From Gnetum montanum (lineage: Eukaryota; Streptophyta; Gnetopsida; Gnetales; Gnetaceae), in NCBI GenBank assembly GCA_015680685.1, contig MNCI01001978.1, positions 153,341 through 217,340 on the forward strand: 64,000 nucleotides of DNA, written 5' to 3'. Below the pieces are notes generated by a model that made no database searches, was not told the origin of the DNA, and worked only from the letters and a program-made list of their open reading frames with translations. Positions 58,513 to 64,000 of the stretch are shown in pieces (positions within the stretch are counted from its first letter, which is position 1; each line of letters begins with the position of its first letter). A program made the translations under genes and the position numbers.

Positions 58513-61500
58513 CATGTGCATGATGCAAGGTGCTCTCAGGGAGGGCACTCTCAAGGAGAATGCTCTCAGAAGGGCTGCTCTAACAAAATGTGCTCATAGA
58601 GAACATTGCTAAGGAGGATGTTCTCAAGAAGGGCCTCCTTAGGGAGATCCCTTTGAGGGAGGTCATCCTCAAGGAGGGAACTCTTAAAAAGGATGCTCTC
58701 AACGACAACGCTCTCAAAGAGAAAACTCACATGAGGGAGCCAGGTGCTCTCAAGAAGAACGCTCTCACGGAGGCCGCTCTCGGGAAGAATGATCTCGGGG
58801 AGGAATCTCTTCGACAAAATGCACTCAACGAAGGCACTCCTAGGAGAACACTCCAACCAAGGAACATCTCCAGGAGAATGCTCTTTGGAAGGGCACTCTA
58901 ACAGAGGGTGCTGTCAAGGAAAACACCCTCAAGGAGGGCATCCCCAGCAAGTCGGATGTCAAGAAGGATGTTCTAATGAAGGGCAATCTCCATGAGAACA
59001 CTCTCAACAAGGGCATCCCTAGCGACACCGATCTCAAGGAGGGTGTTCTAATGGAGGTAGCTCTCCAAGACAACAATCTCAACAATGGTGCTCTCATTGA
59101 TAACACTCTCACGTGCATAACAAAAAGTGATCTCAAGGAGGCCACTCCAAGGAGAACGCTCTCAATGAGGGTACTATAGGAAGATCGCTCTCAACGAGGG
59201 TGCTCCAAGAAGAACGCTCATGATGAGAGCATCCTTAGGGAGACCACTCTCGATGAGGGTGCTCTCAAAGAGGGCACTCTAGGGAGAATGCTTCCAATGA
59301 AGGTGTCCTCAAGGAGACTGCTCTCAAGGAGATCATTCTCAACGAGGGCACTCTAAGGAGAATGCTCTCGATGAGGGTGCTCTCAATGAGGGCACTCCAA
59401 GGAGAATGCTCTCAATAAGGGTACTCTAGGGAGACTGCTCTCAATGAGGGCGGTCCAAGGAGAACGCTCTAGATGAGGGCATCCTCAGGGAGATAACTCT
59501 AAAGGAGGGAATTCTTAGGGAGGGTGCTCTTAGAAAGTATGCTCTCAAGGAGATCGCTCCTGATGAGGGCACTCTCAATGAGGTCCGCTCTCAAGGAGAT
59601 CGCTCCCGATGAGGGCATCCTCATGGAGACCACTCTCCATGAGGGCACTCTCAACAAGGGTGCTCTAGATGAACACTCCTGACGAGGGCATCCTTAGGGA
59701 GACCACTCTCAAGGAGGGCTATTCTTAGGGAGGGTGCTCTTAGGAAGACCGCTCTCAAGGAGACTGCTCCCGATGAGAGCGATCTCAGAGAGACCGCTCT
59801 CAAGGAGGGCATTCCCTAGGGAGACCACTCTAAATGAGGGTGCTCTAGGGAGAATGCTCTTGATGAGGACATCCTTAGGAAGACCGCTCTCAAAAAGGGC
59901 GTTCTTAGGGGGGCACTCTTAGGAAAGGTGCTCTACGAAACAATGCTCTGAAGGTGAAAACTCTCACATGCATAATGCAAGGTGCTCACATGGAGAACAC
60001 TCTAAATGAGAATGCTCTCATGGAGAATGCTCTAAGGGAGGATGCCCTTAGGAAGAACGCTCTTAGCAAGAACGCTCTTAAGGACGACACTCTTCGACGG
60101 AATGCTCTCAACAAGGGCACTCCAGGGAGAATGCTCACAATGAGGGTGTTATCAAGAAGAACGCTCTTCAGATTGCTAATCAAACGAAGACTGCTCCCGA
60201 TGAGGGCGATCTCAATGAGGATGCTCTCAAGGAGGCCAAACTCATGTAGAATGCTCTTAAGGAGGACACTCTCAAAGAGGGTGTCCCCAGCAACACCGAT
60301 CTCAAGGAGGGTGTTCTAATGGAGGTAGCTCTCCAAGAGAAAAATCTCAACAATGGCACTCTTGCAGAGAACACTCTCACGTATATAACAAAAAGTGATC
60401 TCAAGGAGGTCACTGCATGAAGAACGCTCCCAACGATGACGCTCTAGAAAGATCATTCTTAATGAGGGCAGTCCAGGGAGAATGGTCCTGATGAGGGTGT
60501 CCTTAGGGAGACCTCTCTCCATGAGGGCACTCTCAATGAGGGCACTCCAGGGAGAATGGTTTTGATGAAGACTGCTCTCCAAGAGACTGCTCCCGATGAG
60601 AGCGATCTTAGAGAGACCACTCTCAAGAAGGACGTTCTCTAGGGAGACCACTCTCAAGGATGGCACTCCAGGGAGAATGCTCTCGATGAGGAAGTCCTCA
60701 AGGAGACCACTCTCAAAAAGGGCTTTCTCAAGGAGGACACTCTTAGGAAAGGTTCTCTCTGAAACAATGCTCTCAAGGTGAAAACTCTTACATGTGTAAT
60801 GCAAGGTGCTCACATGGAGAACGCTCTAAATGAGAACGCTCTCATGGAGATTGCTCTAACAGAGGATGCCCTCAGGGAGAACGCTCTCAAGGATGACACT
60901 CTTAGATAGAACACTCTCAACAAGGGCACTCCAAGGAGAATGCTCATGATGAGGGCACTATCAAGAAGAAGACTCTTCAGATGGTTGCTCAAATGAAAAC
61001 CGCTCCCAATGAGGGCGCTCTCAATGAGGATGCTCTTGAGGAGGCAAAACTCATGTAGAATGCTCTTAAGGAGGACACTCTCAAAGAGGGCATCCCTAGT
61101 GACACCGATCTCAAGGAGGGTGCTCTAATGGAGGTAGCTCTCCAAGAGAACAATCTCAACAATGGCGATCTCCCAGAGAATACTCTCACGTATATAATGA
61201 AAAGTGATCTCAAGGAGGTCACTCCATTGACAACGCTCCTAACGACGGTGCTCTAGGGAGACTACTCTCAACAAGGGTAGTCTAGGGAGAAAGGTCCCAA
61301 TAAGGGCATCCTCGGGGAGACCGCTCTCCATGAGGAAGCTCTCAATGAGGGCACTCTAGAGGAATGCTCCTAATGAGGGCATCCTTAGGGGAACCACTCT
61401 GAAGGAGGGTCGTTCTCAGGAAGGGCACTCTTAGGAAGATCGCTCTCTAGGAGACCACTCCCGATGAGAGCGATCTCAGAGAGATTGCTCTCAAGGAGGG

Positions 61501-63264
61501 TGTTCCCCAGGGAGACCACACTGAATGAGGATGCTCCAGGGAGAACGCTCTTGATGAGGACATCCTCAAGGAGACCACTCTCAAGAAAGGCATTACCAAG
61601 GAGGGCACTCTTAGGAAAGGTGCTCTTTGAAACAACACTCTCAAGGTGAAAACCCTCACATGCGTAACACAAGGTGCTCACATGGAAAAAGCTCTAAATG
61701 AGAGCACTCTCACAGAGAATGCCCTAATGAAGGATGCCCTCAAGGAGAATGCTCTCAGCAAGAATGCTCTCAAGGATGGCACTCTTTAATAGAATTCTTT
61801 CAATGAGGGCTCTCAAGGGAGAAATGCTCATGATGAGGGCACTATCAAGAAGAAGGCTCTTCAGATGGTCGCTCAAATGAAGACCACTCCCAATGAGGGT
61901 GCTCTCAATGAGGACACTCTTGAGGAGGACAAACTCACATAGAATGCTCTTAAGGAGGACGCTCTCAAACAAGGCATCCCTAGCAACACCGATCTCAAGG
62001 AGGGTGTTCTAATAGAGGTAGCTTTCCAAGAGAACAATCTCAACAATGGCACTCTCACAGAGAATAATTTCACGTGTATAACTAAAAGTGATCTCAAGGA
62101 GGTCACTCCAGGAAGACCACTCTCAACGAGGGTGGTCCAGAGAGAATGGTCCCGATAAGGGTGTCCTTAGGGAGACCGCTCTCCATTAGGGTGCTCTAAA
62201 TGAGGGAACTCCAGGGAAAATGCTCCCGATGAGGTAGTCCTCAAGGGGACCATTCTCAAGGAGGGCACTCTTAGGAAGACCGCTCTCCAAGAGACCACTT
62301 CGGATGAGAGCAATCTTAGAGAGTCCACTCTCAAGGAGGGCATTCTCCAGGGATACCACTCTCAATGAGGATGCTCCAGGGAGAACGCTCTTGATGAGGA
62401 CATCCTCAATGAGACCGCTCTCAAGAAGGGCATTCTCAGGGAGGGCACTCTTACAAAATGTGCTCTCTGAAACAATGCTCCCAAGGTGAAAAATCTCATG
62501 TGTGTAACACAAGGTGCTCACATGGAGAATGCTCTCATAGAGACTACTCTAATGGAGGATACCCTCAGGATGAATGCTCTCAGCAAGAACACTCTCAAGG
62601 ATGGCACTCTTCGACAAAATGCTCCCAACAATGGCACTCCAGGGAGAATGCTCCCAATGAGGGCATCCTTAGGGAGATCGCTCTCCATGAGGGTGCTCTC
62701 AATGAGGGCACTCCAGGGAGAATGCTCCCGATGAAGGCATCCTTAGTGAGATCGCTCTCAAGGAGGGCGTTCTTAGGAAGACCGCTCTCAAGGAAAACAC
62801 TACCGATGAGGGTGATCTTAGGGAGACCGCTCTCAAGGAGGATGTTCTCCAAAGAGACCGCTCTCAAGGAGGGTGCTCTAGGGAGAACACTCTCGATGAG
62901 GACATCCTTAAGAAGACTACTCTCAATAAGTATGTTCTCAGGGTGGTGACTCTTAGGAAAGGTACTCTCCGAAACAACACTCCCAAGGTGAAAAATCTCA
63001 CATGCGTAACGCAAGATGCTCACATGGAGAATGCTCTCATGGAGACTGCTCTAATGGAGGATGCCCTTAGGAAGAACGCTCTTTGCAAAAAAACTCTCAA
63101 GGAAGACACTCTTCGATAGAACGCTCTCAACGAGGGCACTCCAAGAAGAACGCTCACGATGAGGGCACTCTGAAGAAGAATGCTCTTGAGATGGCGTTCT
63201 CAGGGATGGTGCTCTCAAGAAGGATGTTCTCAAGGAGAGCGTTTTCAGTTTCTCCAGTATGCAT
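58513..63264. repeat. 15-bp-period satellite with an internal repeat of about 0.8 kb
   Basis: 15-mer satellite in which the landmark GAAACAATGCTC followed by GGTGAAAACTCT and GCAAGGTGCTCACATGGAGA recurs at about 59.94, 60.75, 61.63, 62.47 and 62.97 kb (steps about 0.8, 0.9, 0.8 and 0.5 kb). This is a second higher-order unit distinct from the 418-bp one. A related landmark occurs at 20.83 kb. No promoter module or gene seen. Confidence 0.84.
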
Positions 63265-63338
63265 TATCATGGGCAGGGCAAGGCATCCTTGGGGGAGAAA
63301 CACATGTATCGCTCTATCACTACCACCGGTTGTCAACT
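63265..63338 (-). other. Shortened ETS leader attached to promoter 29
   Basis: Only the promoter-proximal 70 bases of the type-A leader are present (CATGGGCAGGGCAAGGCATC onward); the rest is replaced by 15-mer satellite. Confidence 0.6.
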
Positions 63339-63404
63339 CTACCTCCACCTATATATGTTGATTGGACCATTTTCAGCCATACTGTCTTAGACCCTTATAA
63401 ATTC
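63339..63404 (-). promoter_or_regulatory. Spacer Pol I promoter module 29 (type A)
   Basis: Complete module, core TATATAGGTGGAGG (one change in the G-run), upstream end GAATTTATAAGGG. Confidence 0.7.
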
Positions 63405-64000
63405 GGTCATGAAGGACGAGCTCAATGAGAGTGATCTCCCTGAGAGCACTCTCACATGAATAGCACAAGGCACTCTAGGAAAGGACGTTCTCAAGGAGAA
63501 TGCTCTTCGAAAGCAAGCTCTAACCAAGGGTGCTCTTAGGGAGGGTGTTCTTATGGAGAACATTCTTAAGGAGGATGCTATGAAGGAGGCCACCCTCAAG
63601 GAGACCGCTCCCAAGAAGGGCGATCTTGGGGAGGGCACTCTTAGGAAGAGCGCTCTCAAGGAGACCGCTATCAAGGAGGGTGTTCTCCTAGGAGACTGCT
63701 CTCAACCAGGGTGCTCCAGGGAGAATGCTCCTGATGAAGGCATCCTCAAGGAAACTACTCTCAAGGAGGGCGTTCTCAGGGAGGGCACTCTTAGGAAGAA
63801 CACTCTCAAGGACACCACTCTCGATGAGGGTGCTCTCCATGAGGGTGCTCTAGGAAAACATTCCTAACCAGGGTGTCCTTAGGGAGACTACTCTCAAGGA
63901 GGACCATCTCATGGAGGGCGCTCTCAAGAAGGGCGTTCTTAGGGAGGGTACTCATAGGAAAGGTGTTGTCCGAAAGAACACTCTCAAGGTGAAAACTCTC
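63405..64000. repeat. 15-bp-period satellite running off the window
   Basis: 15-mer satellite resembling 54.55-54.9 kb. The window ends inside it, so neither the far end of the spacer nor a 28S 3' end is reached. Confidence 0.85.

Noticed and set aside
815-64000. 5S rRNA gene linked in the spacer, as in some early land plants
   Set aside because: Reading both strands I did not find the 5S internal control region or its ends. A covariance search would be decisive.

Overview
This window looks like nuclear ribosomal DNA from a land plant. It holds the 5' part of one 18S rRNA gene (1-814, minus strand), followed by about 63 kb of 5' external transcribed spacer (ETS) and intergenic spacer (IGS) built almost entirely from tandem repeats. 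I find no credible protein-coding gene, tRNA, 5S rRNA, 28S rRNA, CRISPR array or recognisable transposon. The lineage within land plants is uncertain. The 18S copy reads CATTAGCATGGAATAA, which I recall as commoner in ferns, lycophytes and bryophytes than in seed plants, but this copy is mutated and the inference is weak.

Layout in plus-strand coordinates, with transcription of the rRNA unit running leftwards: 1-814 is degenerate 18S; 815-1301 is 18S-proximal 5' ETS; 1302-5816 is a 604-bp tandem repeat; 5817-5977 is the start of the transcript; 5978-6043 is the RNA polymerase I (Pol I) promoter-like module nearest the gene. Upstream of that, 6.0-12.4 kb is a 15-bp-period satellite carrying two more promoter modules with their ETS leaders. 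12.4-29.2 kb is a 418-bp higher-order repeat made of the same 15-mer, interrupted at 20.06-20.75 kb by an ETS-type repeat. 29.2-34.8 kb is mixed 15-mer satellite with an inverted promoter module and the first type-B modules. 34.9-44.2 kb is a 29-bp satellite studded with promoter modules every 0.2-1.2 kb. 44.2-48.4 kb is 644-bp ETS-type repeats. 48.4-56.6 kb is a second, collinear copy of the 6-12 kb region plus the inverted promoter. 56.6-58.5 kb is more ETS-type repeat, and 58.5-64 kb is 15-mer satellite with a last promoter module.

The central observation is a 66-bp module present 29 times (27 on the minus strand, 2 on the plus strand, 2 of the 29 internally deleted). Its core, TATATAGGGGG in the best copies, matches the plant Pol I promoter consensus. 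The organisation resembles the spacer-promoter arrays of Xenopus or cereal rDNA, but is much longer. The 18S has lost residues in its universally conserved 530 loop. CpG positions throughout the satellites vary mainly as CG/TG/CA, the pattern left by deamination of methylated cytosine. Together these suggest a silenced, decaying rDNA locus, or the edge of one, rather than an active repeat. Two single-N positions flanked by identical 41-42 bp sequences show that parts of the order rest on unmerged contig ends, so long-range claims need long-read confirmation.
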